DNA of 64,000 nt from Pseudobythopirellula maris (lineage in GTDB: Bacteria > Planctomycetota > Planctomycetia > Pirellulales > Lacipirellulaceae). Shown piece by piece: positions 8,935 through 18,789 of the stretch (positions are counted from its first letter, which is position 1; every line of letters begins with the position of its first letter). The notes below the pieces were generated by a model. That model saw only the letters and a program-made list of their open reading frames with translations, was not told the origin of the DNA and did not search any database. The DNA lies in NCBI RefSeq assembly GCF_007859945.1, contig NZ_SJPQ01000001.1:806001-870000 (forward strand), written 5' to 3'. Made by a program: the position numbers and the translations under genes.

Positions 8935-9735
8935 TTAGCTAGGTTCGGCCACCAAACGCTCAACTTGCAGGATATTGCTGTGCCCAGCTGGCCGCACACG
9001 CTTTAGGATTTCAAGCGCACGACCCTGGCTCTCCGACGCCTCCTCGCGATTACCGCGTTTGGCTAACACCTCCCCCAAAAGACTCATGGCCATGGCGTAG
9101 TCAGCTGATTCCGTCTCGAGAATCGTCTCGTGGGCTGACATCGACTTGCGCAGCGCGTGCTCGGCTTCTGAAAACCGGCCTTGTCGCCAGTAGACCTCGC
9201 CCTTCTGGTGCTGGAGTGAGGCGTAGTAGCGGCTCTCTTCGCCAAGCTGCTGCAAGATCCATATTTCCGCCATTTCCAGGGACTGCTCGGCGCCTTCGAA
9301 ATCCTTTTCCTTCCTTTGCAACTTGGAACGGACAAAGTGTGCCCCCGCGCAAAGCCGCTGACTCGCTGATGGAAGAGCAGCCGCTGCACTCAAGACCTCC
9401 CCGAGCAGCGACTCTGTCTCGGCGTGTTTTCCAATAAAGATGCAAACACGCGCCAGGTCCAATTGGCATGCACGGTACAGTCCCGTCTTGGAGCTACCAG
9501 AATCACCCAGAACTTCGATAGCAGCACGCAACGATTCTTCGCTGCGAGGCAAATCGCCCTGCAAGTAGTGCGTGTAGGCCAATTGCTTGAGGGCAAACCC
9601 GACCTTCCCGTGCCTAGGCCCGTACATCGCGCGCAACTTCTCGACCCTTTTTCGGCACAGGTCCGCTAGCTCGCCGTATCTCCCCGACTGGTGGAGATCT
9701 TTAAGAAGGTCATTCTTCCTCTCTTTAGAAGCCAT
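8935..9735 (-). CDS. Tetratricopeptide-repeat protein
   Basis: A 266-residue helical protein with five to six TPR units. Examples are FALKQLAYTHYLQGDLPRSE near residue 47, and the units that include YASLQHQKGEVYWRQGRFSEAEHAL near 165 and AMAMSLLGEVLAKRGNREEA near 207. There is no signal peptide or membrane helix, so it is probably a cytosolic scaffold. This long-period TPR pattern (about 42 residues) resembles the TPR_10/kinesin-light-chain type. The start ATG at 9735 lacks a strong ribosome-binding site. A function cannot be assigned. Confidence 0.75.
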   Translation of the reverse strand: MASKERKNDLLKDLHQSGRYGELADLCRKRVEKLRAMYGPRHGKVGFALKQLAYTHYLQGDLPRSEESLRAAIEVLGDSGSSKTGLYRACQLDLARVCIFIGKHAETESLLGEVLSAAAALPSASQRLCAGAHFVRSKLQRKEKDFEGAEQSLEMAEIWILQQLGEESRYYASLQHQKGEVYWRQGRFSEAEHALRKSMSAHETILETESADYAMAMSLLGEVLAKRGNREEASESQGRALEILKRVRPAGHSNILQVERLVAEPS

Positions 9736-9993
9736 GGAAGTCTATTAAACCACACAACATCCGGAAAGAGATGCATCCCCGCCCACAGCCGGGCGCCCGA
9801 ACTCGCTGCAAACGGTCTCATGGCGAATCCCCCGGAGGGGCGTTTGATTGCGAATCGCCGGGGGAGACGCCTTGTCCGCCACCGGCGAAACCTCAGCTAC
9901 CCTGCTTTATCGCCCGACGACCCTGCTTTTTTAAACCAGTCTTCCGTCCACCGCCTCCAGCGCTGCGTCGTTCCTTTGCCCTTTGCTACGCCT

Positions 9994-10150
9994 TAGAGCG
10001 GTTTGCTCATAGGTGTAGACGCTCGGCTCGCGATCGGCGTCATGGCTTCGTCAGCCTGCAACGACAATGCACCGCATTGCCTGCTTCGGCTTCCTCGCCA
10101 CGCCGCCAATCGCTTCCCCGCTCGTCCACACCAATTCGAAAACCGCTCTA
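9994..10150. mobile_element. MITE-like element with TA target duplication
   Basis: The unit is a near-complete quasi-palindrome. The left end reads AGAGCGGTTT and the right end AAACCGCTCT, and similarity continues inward: GGTGTAGACG on the left and, on the opposite strand, GGTGTGGACG on the right at the same distance. The arms meet at CAATGCACCGCATTG in the centre. A TA dinucleotide brackets both ends, as expected for elements mobilised by IS630/Tc1-type transposases. No coding capacity. Confidence 0.65.
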
Positions 10151-10250
10151 GTTCCCCTGGGGCGTCGCGCTCAAAAACGCCGGCCGCCAAAATTTGGCCC
10201 GGATCGGGCGTGCTGGCGAACGCCGCGGCGCGGAACTAATGCCGACCGCC

Positions 10251-10511
10251 GAAACGACTTACGACAAAGTGGCGCGCGGTCAAGAATCGCTGCTGCGCGC
10301 TGGCCCAAAAGCGATTGTCGAAATTAGGTGAAAGAGGCGTTACAAAGATAATTGGGCGCCGCAGGGGGTCCAACTTTTGCAACCAGCCGGGCGTTTTGTC
10401 AGCCTCCGCCGTGCAGATCGCAGAGCGATCGACGTAAGTCGTGAGGCGTCGCGCGGCCAACTTTCTGGCGAAGGCTCGGGCGGCGCCTTTCTGGAATACT
10501 ATTGGCCGCGC
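10251..10511 (+). repeat. Dispersed 260-bp repeat, copy A
   Basis: This segment matches 42623-42882 on the opposite strand. Shared blocks occur in the same order: CTTACGACAAA, AATCGCTGCTGCGCGCT, ATTGGGCGCCGCAGGG, CAACTTTCTG and ACTATTGGCCGCGC. The two copies have nearly equal length (261 and 260 bp), and in both the ACTATTGGCCGCGC end is followed within about 10 bp by a palindrome of the same family. The repeat has frame breaks in copy A, so it is unlikely to encode protein. Confidence 0.7.
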
Positions 10512-10515
10512 ATCG

Positions 10516-10593
10516 AAAAGCGGTCAGCAACCAGCTATTGGCCGCCGGCCCTTGGCGAGGCCGACCGCTGAAAGCCGATCGCTGACCGCTTCT
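10516..10593. repeat. Palindromic repeat P1 (AGCGGTCAGC family)
   Basis: The left arm AAAGCGGTCAGCAACCAGC pairs imperfectly with the right arm, which reads AGCGGTCAGCGATCGGC on the other strand. It adjoins dispersed repeat copy A and lies between it and the sucD stop codon. Confidence 0.6.
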
Positions 10594-10600
10594 TGCTAAT

Positions 10601-11473
<873 letters not shown>

Positions 11474-11525
11474 GGGTATGGTTCTTAACTGTTGGCCGTT
11501 AGCAACGAAAGGATTGGTAGCGATC

Positions 11526-11936
11526 AGCTGTCAGCGGTCGGCTTTCAGCTTTTTAAGAAGCGCTGCAAGCATTCGCTTGACTTCGCATGTTAGTTGGTTG
11601 AGCGGGTCCCACTGCTGCTGGTTTAGGTAGCTCAGGTCGCGGGACAATCGCAGGTGGTATTCCGTTTCGGAGGCGGAGCCCATGGCGATCTGCAAGAAGC
11701 GGGCGAAGTCGGCGTCGGTGCCTCTTCCACAGCCTTCAGCAATGTTCGCCGGTATCGAACTCACCGACCTCCGCAATTGACTGGTCACCCCGAACCGTTC
11801 ATCGCTCGGGAAGTTTCTCGTGTCTCGATAAACGCTCAAAGTCAGCTGATGGGCCTTTTGCCATACGACTAGGTTTTGGAAGTCCTTCATCGGCTAACCT
11901 CCTCCCAAAACAGCTGAAAGCTGACTGCTGACCGCT
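11526..11936. mobile_element. Inverted-repeat-bounded segment carrying a four-helix-bundle gene (P2)
   Basis: The left arm (11526-11554) reads AGCTGTCAGCGGTCGGCT then TTCAGCTTTTT. The right arm (11907-11936), read on the other strand, is AGCGGTCAGCAGTCAGCT then TTCAGCTGTTTT. These make imperfect inverted repeats of about 29 bp around one complete gene. The left arm contains that gene's stop codon, and the right arm reaches into the sucC stop codon (11935-11937). The same arms, without a gene between, occur as P1, P3 and P4. Mobility is inferred, not shown. Confidence 0.55.
11531..11890 (-). CDS. Four-helix-bundle protein (S23/IVP family)
   Basis: A 119-residue protein of the four-helix-bundle family first known from intervening sequences in 23S rRNA genes. 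Diagnostic segments are FQNLVVWQKAHQLTLSVY (residues 4-21), FGVTSQLRRSVSSIPANIAE (33-52) and ARFLQIAMGSASETEYHL near 63-80. The translation start at 11890 has a strong GGAGGAGG 7 bases upstream. The gene lies between sucC and sucD on the same strand, so it would be read through with them. It is bounded by inverted repeats like the rRNA intervening sequences that carry its relatives. Its molecular role is unknown; family members form pentamers and some assist diversity-generating retroelements, but no reverse transcriptase is present here. Confidence 0.88.
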   Translation of the reverse strand: MKDFQNLVVWQKAHQLTLSVYRDTRNFPSDERFGVTSQLRRSVSSIPANIAEGCGRGTDADFARFLQIAMGSASETEYHLRLSRDLSYLNQQQWDPLNQLTCEVKRMLAALLKKLKADR

Positions 11937-13122
11937 AGGCGGCGTTCGCCGCCGCTACGACCTTCTTCGCCGCGTCGGTGAGGCCCTCGGCGCCGATGAT
12001 GTCGACCCCCGATTCAGCGAGGATCTTGCGGCCCTCTTCGACCTCGGTGCCTTCGAGCCTCACGACGAGCGGGACGTTGAATCCGACTTCCTTGTAGGCG
12101 GCCAGCACGGCGTTGGCGATCGTCGTGCACTGCATGATGCCGCCGAAGATGTTCACCAGCACCGCCTTGACGTTCTTGTCGCCCAGCAGGATGCGGAAGG
12201 CTTCGGTCACTTGATCCTTGTTGGCGCCGCCGCCGACGTCGAGGAAGTTGGCCGGCTCGCCGCCGTGCAGCTTCACCAGGTCCATGGTGCTCATCGCGAG
12301 GCCGGCGCCGTTCACCAGGCAGCCGATGTTGCCCTCGAGCTGCACGTAGCTGAGGCCCGCCTCGCCGGCGCGCAGTTCGTTGGCGTCTTCTTCGCTCGTG
12401 TCGCGGAGCTCCAGGAGGTCCTTGTGACGGAACATGGCGTTCTCGTCGAACGTGACCTTCGCGTCGAGCGCCATCAGGTCGCCGGCGCCGGTGACGACCA
12501 GCGGGTTGATCTCCATGAGGCTGCTGTCCAGCTCGACGAACAGCTTGCAGACCGACTGCATCAGCGCCACGGCCGAGCCGACCGATGAGCCTTCGAGGCC
12601 CAACTTAACGGCGAGGTCTTTGGCGTCGCTATCGGACAGGCCGCTGTCGGGCAGGAATGCGGCGGTGTGGATCAGCTCGGGGGTCTCTTCGGCCACCTTT
12701 TCGATGTCCATGCCCCCTTCGGTCGAGACCATCAGCACCGGCGACTGGAAGCCGCGATCGACGACGATGCCGAGGTAGAGCTCGCGGGCGATGTCGCAGC
12801 CGCCCTCGACGAGCACCTGCTGGACCTTCTGGCCCTCGGCGCCGGTCTGGATGGTGACCAGATCGCCCCCCAAAAGGGCCTTGGCGACACGGGCGGCGTC
12901 GGCGGCGGTTTTCACCAGCTCAACGCCGTGCTGTTCTGAGCCCTTGATCGTGCCCTTGCCGCGTCCGCCGGCGTGGATCTGGGCTTTGACGACGGCGATT
13001 TTGCCGCCGAGCTTGTCGAAAGCGGCCGACGCCTCCTCGGGCGTGCGGGCCACAATGCCCTCGGGCACGGCGATCCCGGCCTGGCGGAAGAGCTGTTTGG
13101 CTTGGAATTCGTGGATCTTCAT
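11935..13122 (-). CDS. sucC: Succinyl-CoA synthetase (ADP-forming) beta subunit
   Basis: A 395-residue protein that begins [20 protein letters not shown], the canonical SucC N-terminus. The ATP-grasp region includes [18 protein letters not shown] near residue 43 and [11 protein letters not shown] near 200. The C-terminal CoA-ligase domain includes [19 protein letters not shown] and [16 protein letters not shown]. It pairs with sucD. The start is set at 13122 because the longer in-frame extension to 13293 has no family match. The stop codon TAG lies within the right arm of the inverted repeat that flanks the next gene. Confidence 0.96.
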   Translation of the reverse strand: MKIHEFQAKQLFRQAGIAVPEGIVARTPEEASAAFDKLGGKIAVVKAQIHAGGRGKGTIKGSEQHGVELVKTAADAARVAKALLGGDLVTIQTGAEGQKVQQVLVEGGCDIARELYLGIVVDRGFQSPVLMVSTEGGMDIEKVAEETPELIHTAAFLPDSGLSDSDAKDLAVKLGLEGSSVGSAVALMQSVCKLFVELDSSLMEINPLVVTGAGDLMALDAKVTFDENAMFRHKDLLELRDTSEEDANELRAGEAGLSYVQLEGNIGCLVNGAGLAMSTMDLVKLHGGEPANFLDVGGGANKDQVTEAFRILLGDKNVKAVLVNIFGGIMQCTTIANAVLAAYKEVGFNVPLVVRLEGTEVEEGRKILAESGVDIIGAEGLTDAAKKVVAAANAA

Positions 13123-13668
13123 CGTCGGCTTCGTCGGCTTGAAGTTATCGGCTTGAAGGGCGAACGCCGGGCGTTGCGGCAATTCCCCATTGGCTCGCGT
13201 GAGCGGCGCGGCAAAGCGTATGAGCTTAGCGAGGAGGACGAAAAGCCATAAGGCGCCGTTGGGCCAAAAGACGGACTTCTTCGAGGCAGACATGAACTCG
13301 CAGCCCGCAAAACCGCCCCGGTTACGCGGCTCGGCGCCGCGGCGAGCCGCGCAACGCGAGACGCGAACGATAGCTGGCGGACAAAATTTCGCGAGTTACC
13401 CGCTGTCGCCCCGGCGGGCACTCGGCTAGATTCTCGGCCAGATAAGGTGGTCTCGGGTTGACGAGAGACCGATATCGTGAAAAAATTCACGAACCAAACC
13501 TGCTGTGAGCAAGTCTGTTACGCATCTTCGACGCCTCCCGCCTGAGCTCCAGCTAGCAGCCCCCCGCCTCTCCGACGCAACTGCCCCCCACGCGCCGACC
13601 GGCGGCGCGATGAACCCACGCACGACGCCGCGACCCACTCGCCGGCTCCCGACGGAGTTGATAGCCGT
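13123..13668. other. Divergent promoter region sucC / nqrA
   Basis: About 545 bp between two divergent operons, expected to hold both promoters. No protein gene is credible. It contains a GGTCTCG/CGAGAGACC imperfect inverted repeat near 13449-13470 and the perfect 7-bp hairpin at 13475-13492. No convincing -35/-10 pair could be singled out. Confidence 0.5.
13475..13492. promoter_or_regulatory. Palindrome in the sucC-nqrA divergent region
   Basis: TCGTGAA and TTCACGA flank four A residues, giving a perfect 7-bp dyad. Because both neighbouring operons are transcribed away from it, an operator is more plausible than a terminator. No regulator is known to bind it. Confidence 0.4.
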
Positions 13669-15030
13669 ATGACCCACCAATTCAAATTGTCGAAGGGTTT
13701 CGACTTGCCGATCGATGGCGAGCCGAGCCAAGCGGTGCTCGACAGCCCGCTGGTCAGCACCGTGGGTTTGGTGGGAGACGATTACATCGGCATGAAGCCG
13801 ACGATGCTGGTGAGCGAGGGCGATTCGGTCGAGATCGGCCAGCCGCTCTTTACCGACAAGAAGAACCACGACGTCCCCTTCACGGCGCCCGCCGCCGGCA
13901 AGGTGGTCGCTGTGAACCGCGGCGCGAAGCGTAAATTCGAGTCGATCGTCATCGAGCTTGGCGAGTTCGCCGAGCGGCGTTTCGTCTCGTACCAAGACCA
14001 CAACCTCGCCCAGCTTTCGCGCGACGACGTCCGGAAGAACCTGATCGACTCGGGATTGTGGACCACGCTGCGGTCGCGGCCGTTCGGCAAGATCCCGGCG
14101 CCCGATTCGGCCCCGCACGCGATCTTCGTCACCGCGATCGACACGAACCCGCTGGCGGCCGACCCGCAGGTGGTGCTCGCCGACAAGCCGGCCGAGTTCA
14201 AGGCGGGTCTGGAAGTTCTGAGCCGACTCACCGATGGCGTGACTTACCTCTGCAAGGCCTCTGGCGCCACGCTTCCGGGCGAAGATCTCAGCTGCGTCGA
14301 GGTCGCCGAGTTCGATGGCCCCCACCCGGCCGGCCTGCCGGGAACGCACATGCACCTGCTGGCGCCGGTCTCGCTCAGCCGCTCCAACTGGCACGTCAAC
14401 TACCAAGACGTCGTGGCGATCGGCCACCTGTTCCTCACGGGGCAGCTGAGCAACGAGCGGACGATTTCGCTCGCCGGACCGGCGGTCGGCACGCCGCGGC
14501 TGGTCAAAACGATCGTCGGCGCCAACCTCACCGAGCTCTGCTTGGGCGAGTCGCAAGCCAACGTCCGCACGGTAAGCGGCTCGGTCCTGTCGGGCCGCAA
14601 GTCCGCCGCGCCGGTCGACTTTTTGGGCCGCTACGACCTGCAAGTCACCCGCTTGGTCGAGGGCAACCACCGCGATTTCATCGGCTGGATGCTGCCGGGC
14701 TTCGGCCGCTTCTCGCTGTCGAGAGTTTACGCCTCGGCGTGGCCGCCGCTCAACACGCCGAGCCGGCGGTTCAAGTTCACCACGTCGACCGAGGGGAGCC
14801 ACCGGGCGATCGTGCCGCTGGGTCTGTACGAGAAGGTGCTGCCGCTCGACCTGATGCCGACCGCGTTGCTCAAGTCGCTCTGCACCGGCGACACGGAAGA
14901 GTCGCAGATGCTCGGCTGCCTGGAGCTGACCGAAGAGGACCTGGGGCTCTGCACGTTTGTTTGCCCCAGCAAGAACGAGTACGGCCCGATGCTCCGCAAG
15001 AGTTTGACCACGATCGAGGTCGAAGGCTAA
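13669..15030 (+). CDS. nqrA: Na+-translocating NADH:quinone reductase subunit A
   Basis: A 453-residue protein, the peripheral cytoplasmic subunit of Na+-NQR. The N-terminus (KLSKGFDLPIDGEPSQ) and the barrel-sandwich segment VSEGDSVEIGQPLFTDKKN near residue 62, followed by FTAPAAGKVVAVNRGAKRK, are characteristic of NqrA. The C-terminal part (LTEEDLGLCTFVCPSKNEYG) keeps the conserved Cys pair. NqrA lies at the quinone-reaction side of the complex. It begins a six-gene operon in the standard order A-B-C-D-E-F. The ATG at 13669 has only a weak upstream ribosome-binding site. Confidence 0.95.
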   Translation: MTHQFKLSKGFDLPIDGEPSQAVLDSPLVSTVGLVGDDYIGMKPTMLVSEGDSVEIGQPLFTDKKNHDVPFTAPAAGKVVAVNRGAKRKFESIVIELGEFAERRFVSYQDHNLAQLSRDDVRKNLIDSGLWTTLRSRPFGKIPAPDSAPHAIFVTAIDTNPLAADPQVVLADKPAEFKAGLEVLSRLTDGVTYLCKASGATLPGEDLSCVEVAEFDGPHPAGLPGTHMHLLAPVSLSRSNWHVNYQDVVAIGHLFLTGQLSNERTISLAGPAVGTPRLVKTIVGANLTELCLGESQANVRTVSGSVLSGRKSAAPVDFLGRYDLQVTRLVEGNHRDFIGWMLPGFGRFSLSRVYASAWPPLNTPSRRFKFTTSTEGSHRAIVPLGLYEKVLPLDLMPTALLKSLCTGDTEESQMLGCLELTEEDLGLCTFVCPSKNEYGPMLRKSLTTIEVEG

Positions 15031-15109
15031 GCCGAGACCCAGACAACCTTCGAGGGCTGAGCCGAGCCCCTGATACCGGTCGAGGGTTAACCGAGCCCTG
15101 ACCACGAGC
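15020..15109 (+). repeat. Three 30-bp tandem repeats at the nqrA-nqrB junction
   Basis: Units start at 15020, 15050 and 15080: TCGAAGGCTAAGCCGAGACC, TCGAGGGCTGAGCCGAGCCC and TCGAGGGTTAACCGAGCCCT. The period is exactly 30 bp. The first unit contains the nqrA stop codon, so the array appears to have grown from the 3' end of that gene. It separates nqrA from nqrB by 145 bp. Confidence 0.7.
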
Positions 15110-15175
15110 GCTACTGCTGTCCGATGGCGCGGGCGCCCGACAAGCCGCCGCCAATCACCCGAACCAACCACGGAC

Positions 15176-16456
15176 ATGAAGTTCCTCCGCCAAACCTTCG
15201 ACCTGGTCGAGCCTCACTTCACCAAGGGGGGCAAGCTCGAGAAGCTCTACCCGGTGTACGAGTCGATCGACACGTTCCTCTTCACGCCGGGGCAGGTCAC
15301 CAAGACCGGCCCGCACGTGCGCGACAGCCTCGACATGAAGCGGATGATGTCGATGGTCATCATCGCGCTGGGGCCGTGCATCCTGATGGCGATGTACAAC
15401 ACCGGTTACCAGGCCAACTTGGCGATCGCCGAGTACGGCGCCGAGCCGCTCTCTGACACGCTCACCGAGTACGTACGTGAGCCGGTCATGGAGTTCTTGG
15501 GGCTGCCTCACGACCCGACCAACCACGCGTCTAACTTCGTGTACGGCGCCCTGTGGTTCCTGCCCGTTTACCTCGTGACGATGGTCGTCGGCGGCCACCT
15601 CGAGCTGCTGTTCGCCGTGGTGCGGGGGCACGAGATCAACGAGGGCTTCCTCGTCACCGGCATGCTGTTCCCGCTCACGCTGCCCCCCACGATACCGCTC
15701 TGGCAGGTCGCCCTGGGCATCGCCTTCGGTGTGGTGATCGGCAAAGAAATCTTTGGCGGCACGGGCAAGAACTTCCTCAACCCGGCGCTCACCGGGCGGG
15801 CGTTCTTGTACTTCGCCCACGCCTCGTTCATGTCGGGCGACAAGGTCTGGACCGCGGCTGCGGCAGACGAGCTGGGCATCGACGGCTACACGAACGCGAC
15901 CACCCTCACCGGTTTGGCCGCCACGCAAGTGACGCCCGGCCAGTCGGTCGACATCGTCGCCTCCTCGACGCAGAACCTCACCTTCTGGGACTGCTTCTGG
16001 GGCCTGATCCCCGGCTCGATGGGCGAGACCTCCACTTTCTGTTGCCTGCTCGGCGCCGCGATCCTGATCGCCAGCGGCATCGGCTCGTGGCGGATCATGA
16101 GCGGCGTGGTGCTCGGCGCCTTGGCGATGGGGGCTGTGCTGTTCGCGTTCCGCGACATGTCCGACAACCCGCTGGCTTACATGAATCCCTTCTGGCACTT
16201 GGTCGTGGGCGGTTTCGCCTTCGGCACGGTGTTCATGGCGACCGACCCGGTGTCGGCCTCGATGACCGAGACGGGCAAATGGTGGTACGGCGGGCTCATC
16301 GGAGTGATGACCATCCTGATCCGCACGATCAACCCCGCGTTCGCCGAGGGCATTATGCTGGCGATCTTGTTCGGCAACGTCATGGCGCCGCTCATCGATT
16401 ACGCCGTGATTCAAGGCAACGTCAAACGGAGGGCCGCCCGCTATGCCACCACGTGA
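15176..16456 (+). CDS. nqrB: Na+-translocating NADH:quinone reductase subunit B
   Basis: A 426-residue integral membrane subunit, with the conserved start [20 protein letters not shown] and about ten helices. NqrB carries riboflavin and a covalently bound FMN, and forms much of the sodium path. The FMN site normally reads (S/T)GAT; here the matching position is DGYTNAT, residues 236-242, so the acceptor Thr242 is kept but Gly is replaced by Asn. Conserved [20 protein letters not shown] near residue 186 and [19 protein letters not shown] near 355 support the call. Its stop overlaps the start of nqrC by 14 bases. ATG at 15176. Confidence 0.95.
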   Translation: MKFLRQTFDLVEPHFTKGGKLEKLYPVYESIDTFLFTPGQVTKTGPHVRDSLDMKRMMSMVIIALGPCILMAMYNTGYQANLAIAEYGAEPLSDTLTEYVREPVMEFLGLPHDPTNHASNFVYGALWFLPVYLVTMVVGGHLELLFAVVRGHEINEGFLVTGMLFPLTLPPTIPLWQVALGIAFGVVIGKEIFGGTGKNFLNPALTGRAFLYFAHASFMSGDKVWTAAAADELGIDGYTNATTLTGLAATQVTPGQSVDIVASSTQNLTFWDCFWGLIPGSMGETSTFCCLLGAAILIASGIGSWRIMSGVVLGALAMGAVLFAFRDMSDNPLAYMNPFWHLVVGGFAFGTVFMATDPVSASMTETGKWWYGGLIGVMTILIRTINPAFAEGIMLAILFGNVMAPLIDYAVIQGNVKRRAARYATT

Positions 16457-17252
16457 CAGCACTATAGGCACCTTCATGGTCGCCGCGATCCTGTGTGTCG
16501 TCTGCTCGGTGCTGGTCTCCATCGCCGCGGTGGCGCTCAAGCCGCAGCAAGACCGCAACAAGAAGCTCGACGAGAAGAAGAACGTGCTGCTGGCGGCCGG
16601 CTTGGCCGAGCCGAGCGCGACGGCTAAGGAGATCGACGCGATCTTCGAGGAGAGCATCGAGCGCGTGCTGATCGACCTGGCTTCCGGCGAGCCGGTGGAC
16701 CCGGAGACGGTCGACCCCGAGAAGTACGACCCGATCGAGGCGGCCAGCGACGAGGAGATGAACGTCGAGATCAGCCCCGCCGGCGCCCTGCCCGGCATCG
16801 CCGAGCGTGAGCCGTACGCCTTCGTTTACAAGATCAAAGAGGGCGACGCGGTCACCGGCTACGTGCTGCCGATCTACGGCAAGGGCCTGTGGTCGACGCT
16901 CTACGGCTTCCTTGCCGTCGAGGCGGACGCCAACACGGTGCTCGGCATCACTTACTACCAGCACGGCGAGACCCCCGGTCTCGGCGGCGAGGTCGACAAC
17001 TACGGTTGGAAGTCGCTGTGGCCCGGCAAGAAGATCTACGGCGCCGAGGGCGACGTGATGCTCGGCGTGGTCAAGGGCTCCGGCAGCGGCGAGCACCAGA
17101 TCGACGGCCTGTCGGGCGCCACGATCACGTCGAAGGGCGTCGACCAGATGATCAAGTACTGGCTCGGCGAGGGCGGCTTCGGGCCGTACCTCCAGAAGCA
17201 GACGAGCGACGAAGCAGCTGTTGTCGCGATGGTCGGCCGCCGCGCCGGCTGA
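16443..17252 (+). CDS. nqrC: Na+-translocating NADH:quinone reductase subunit C
   Basis: A 269-residue protein: one N-terminal membrane helix (residues about 10-30) and a large periplasmic FMN-binding domain. The flavinylation motif is intact as [13 protein letters not shown], with Thr227 as the expected FMN phosphoester site. [19 protein letters not shown] and [16 protein letters not shown] are typical of the family. The flavin is attached by ApbE, which is encoded at the end of this operon. The start ATG at 16443 overlaps the end of nqrB, so translation is probably coupled. Confidence 0.95.
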   Translation: MPPRDSTIGTFMVAAILCVVCSVLVSIAAVALKPQQDRNKKLDEKKNVLLAAGLAEPSATAKEIDAIFEESIERVLIDLASGEPVDPETVDPEKYDPIEAASDEEMNVEISPAGALPGIAEREPYAFVYKIKEGDAVTGYVLPIYGKGLWSTLYGFLAVEADANTVLGITYYQHGETPGLGGEVDNYGWKSLWPGKKIYGAEGDVMLGVVKGSGSGEHQIDGLSGATITSKGVDQMIKYWLGEGGFGPYLQKQTSDEAAVVAMVGRRAG

Positions 17253-17339
17253 GTCGGTTAGTTACTCACCTACCTACGTCACGCAAGCCAAGCCGCCGCG
17301 TCCCAAGCAAGCCGCGCGTCACGAACCCCCGAGCGATCC

Positions 17340-17966
17340 ATGGCCGAGTCGAAAGCAAAAGACGTCCTGCTCGACCCGATTTTCAACAACAACCCCATCG
17401 CGCTGCAGGTGCTCGGCATCTGCTCCGCCCTGGCGGTCACCACGAAGCTCGAGACCTCGATCATCATGGCGATCGCCGTGACGGCCGTGACGGCCTGCTC
17501 GAGCGCGGCGGTGAGCGCCGTGCGGCAGTACATCCCGAGCAGCATCCGCATCATCGTGCAGATGACGATCATCGCCTCGATGGTGATCGTCGTCGACCAG
17601 GTCCTCAAGGCCTACGCCTTCCAGGCCTCCAAGACGATGAGCGTGTTCGTCGGCCTGATCATCACCAACTGCATCGTGATGGGCCGTGCCGAGGGCTTTG
17701 CGATGAAGAACCCGCCCTGGATGTCGTTCCTCGACGGAGTCGGCAACGCGTTGGGCTACAGCCTGATCTTGATCGTGGTGGGCTTCTTCCGCGAGTTGTT
17801 CGGATCGGGCAAGTTGCTCGGCTTCGTCGTGCTGCCCCGCACCACCGACGGCGGCTGGTACGAGCCGAACGGCCTGATGCTGCTGCCCCCCAGCGCGTTC
17901 TTCTTGATCGGCGCCTTTATCTGGATCCTGCGGACCTTCAAGCCGGACCAGATCGAAGAGGGTTAG
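17340..17966 (+). CDS. nqrD: Na+-translocating NADH:quinone reductase subunit D
   Basis: A 208-residue protein with six membrane helices, the usual size for NqrD. The segment [22 protein letters not shown] is diagnostic. The two half-helix Cys residues expected to help bind the intramembrane iron-sulfur centre are present, in [11 protein letters not shown] near 41-51 and [14 protein letters not shown] near 108. An 87-bp gap separates it from nqrC. The TAG stop lies inside a short inverted repeat (GTTAGCC ... GGCTAAC, 17962-17994). Confidence 0.95.
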   Translation: MAESKAKDVLLDPIFNNNPIALQVLGICSALAVTTKLETSIIMAIAVTAVTACSSAAVSAVRQYIPSSIRIIVQMTIIASMVIVVDQVLKAYAFQASKTMSVFVGLIITNCIVMGRAEGFAMKNPPWMSFLDGVGNALGYSLILIVVGFFRELFGSGKLLGFVVLPRTTDGGWYEPNGLMLLPPSAFFLIGAFIWILRTFKPDQIEEG

Positions 17967-18069
17967 CCGTTAGCAATAGCGAGATTGGGCTAACAGCCGA
18001 GCGAAGCGAACTTTTCGACACGACGAATAGCTTACCAACACACCCACGCGTGACCCCCCGAGGGGCAAA

Positions 18070-18681
18070 ATGGTCGAACACCACTTAGAGATCTTCCTCA
18101 AATCGATCTTCGTCGAGAACCTGGCGCTCGCCTTCTTCCTGGGCATGTGCACGTTCCTCGCCGTGTCGAAGAACGTGAAGATGGCCCTTGGCCTCGGCGC
18201 CGCGGTGATCGTGATCATGGGCCTCACGATCCCGGCCAACAACCTGATTTACCAGTTCCTGGTGAAGAAGGGCGCGCTGAGTTGGGCCGGCGAGAGCTAC
18301 GCCGGCATCGACCTCTCGTTCCTCGGCCTGATCTCCTACATCGGCACGATCGCCGCGATGGTGCAGATCCTCGAGATGACGCTCGATCGCTTCTTCCCGA
18401 CGCTCTACAACCAGCTGGGCATCTTCCTGCCGCTGATTACAGTGAACTGCGCCATCTTGGGTGGCTCGCTGTTCATGGTGGAGCGCAACTACACGTTCGG
18501 CGAGAGCGTCACGTACGGCCTCGGCGCCGGCTTCGGCTGGGCGCTCGCCATCTGCGCGTTGGCCGGCATCCGTGAGAAGATGAAGTACAGCGACGTGCCC
18601 AAGGGCCTCCAGGGCCTGGGCATCACGTTCATGACCGTCGGCCTGATGGCGCTGGCGTTCATGTCGTTCGGCGGGATGTGA
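18070..18681 (+). CDS. nqrE: Na+-translocating NADH:quinone reductase subunit E
   Basis: A 203-residue protein with six membrane helices, homologous to NqrD with inverted topology. Its start ([20 protein letters not shown]) matches NqrE proteins. Cys residues for the intramembrane iron-sulfur site are present in [20 protein letters not shown] near residue 26 and [20 protein letters not shown] near 120. A 103-bp gap separates it from nqrD, and the palindromic element P3 lies directly downstream before nqrF. Confidence 0.95.
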   Translation: MVEHHLEIFLKSIFVENLALAFFLGMCTFLAVSKNVKMALGLGAAVIVIMGLTIPANNLIYQFLVKKGALSWAGESYAGIDLSFLGLISYIGTIAAMVQILEMTLDRFFPTLYNQLGIFLPLITVNCAILGGSLFMVERNYTFGESVTYGLGAGFGWALAICALAGIREKMKYSDVPKGLQGLGITFMTVGLMALAFMSFGGM

Positions 18682-18688
18682 GAAAGGG

Positions 18689-18785
18689 AGCTGTCAGCGA
18701 TCGGCTGTCAGCAATCAGACAACAGTCACTTGCGGTCCGCGATCAGATTTCAATGCTGACCGATGACCGCTGAAAGCTGAGAGCT
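18689..18785. repeat. Palindromic repeat P3 between nqrE and nqrF
   Basis: The left arm AGCTGTCAGCGATCGGCTGT and the right arm, which reads AGCTTTCAGCGGTCATCGGT on the opposite strand, form an imperfect inverted repeat filling the 108-bp gap. It belongs to the same family as the arms that flank the four-helix-bundle gene. It ends at the likely ribosome-binding region of nqrF and could fold in the operon mRNA. Confidence 0.6.
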
Positions 18786-18789
18786 TTTT

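Larger units (their letters stand above)
9736..10600. other. Repeat-filled intergenic region
   Basis: About 865 bp without a convincing gene. From left to right it holds unremarkable sequence, a 157-bp MITE-like element (9994-10150), copy A of a 260-bp dispersed repeat (10251-10511) and palindrome P1 (10516-10593), which stops just short of the sucD stop codon. Confidence 0.65.

Noticed and set aside
11531-11890. Diversity-generating retroelement accessory protein (Avd)
   Set aside because: The four-helix-bundle gene is related to Avd, but no reverse transcriptase or template/variable repeat pair is present nearby.
14058-15101. A 347-codon plus-strand frame inside nqrA
   Set aside because: Out-of-frame reading of nqrA codons with no independent start signal.
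15020-15109. Possible CRISPR-like array
   Set aside because: Only three short units with a 30-bp period and no spacers; this is a tandem duplication. No CRISPR array or cas gene was found anywhere in the window.
13426-15177. A 583-codon minus-strand open frame across nqrA
   Set aside because: Antisense to a well-supported nqrA; composition typical of shadow frames in GC-rich DNA.
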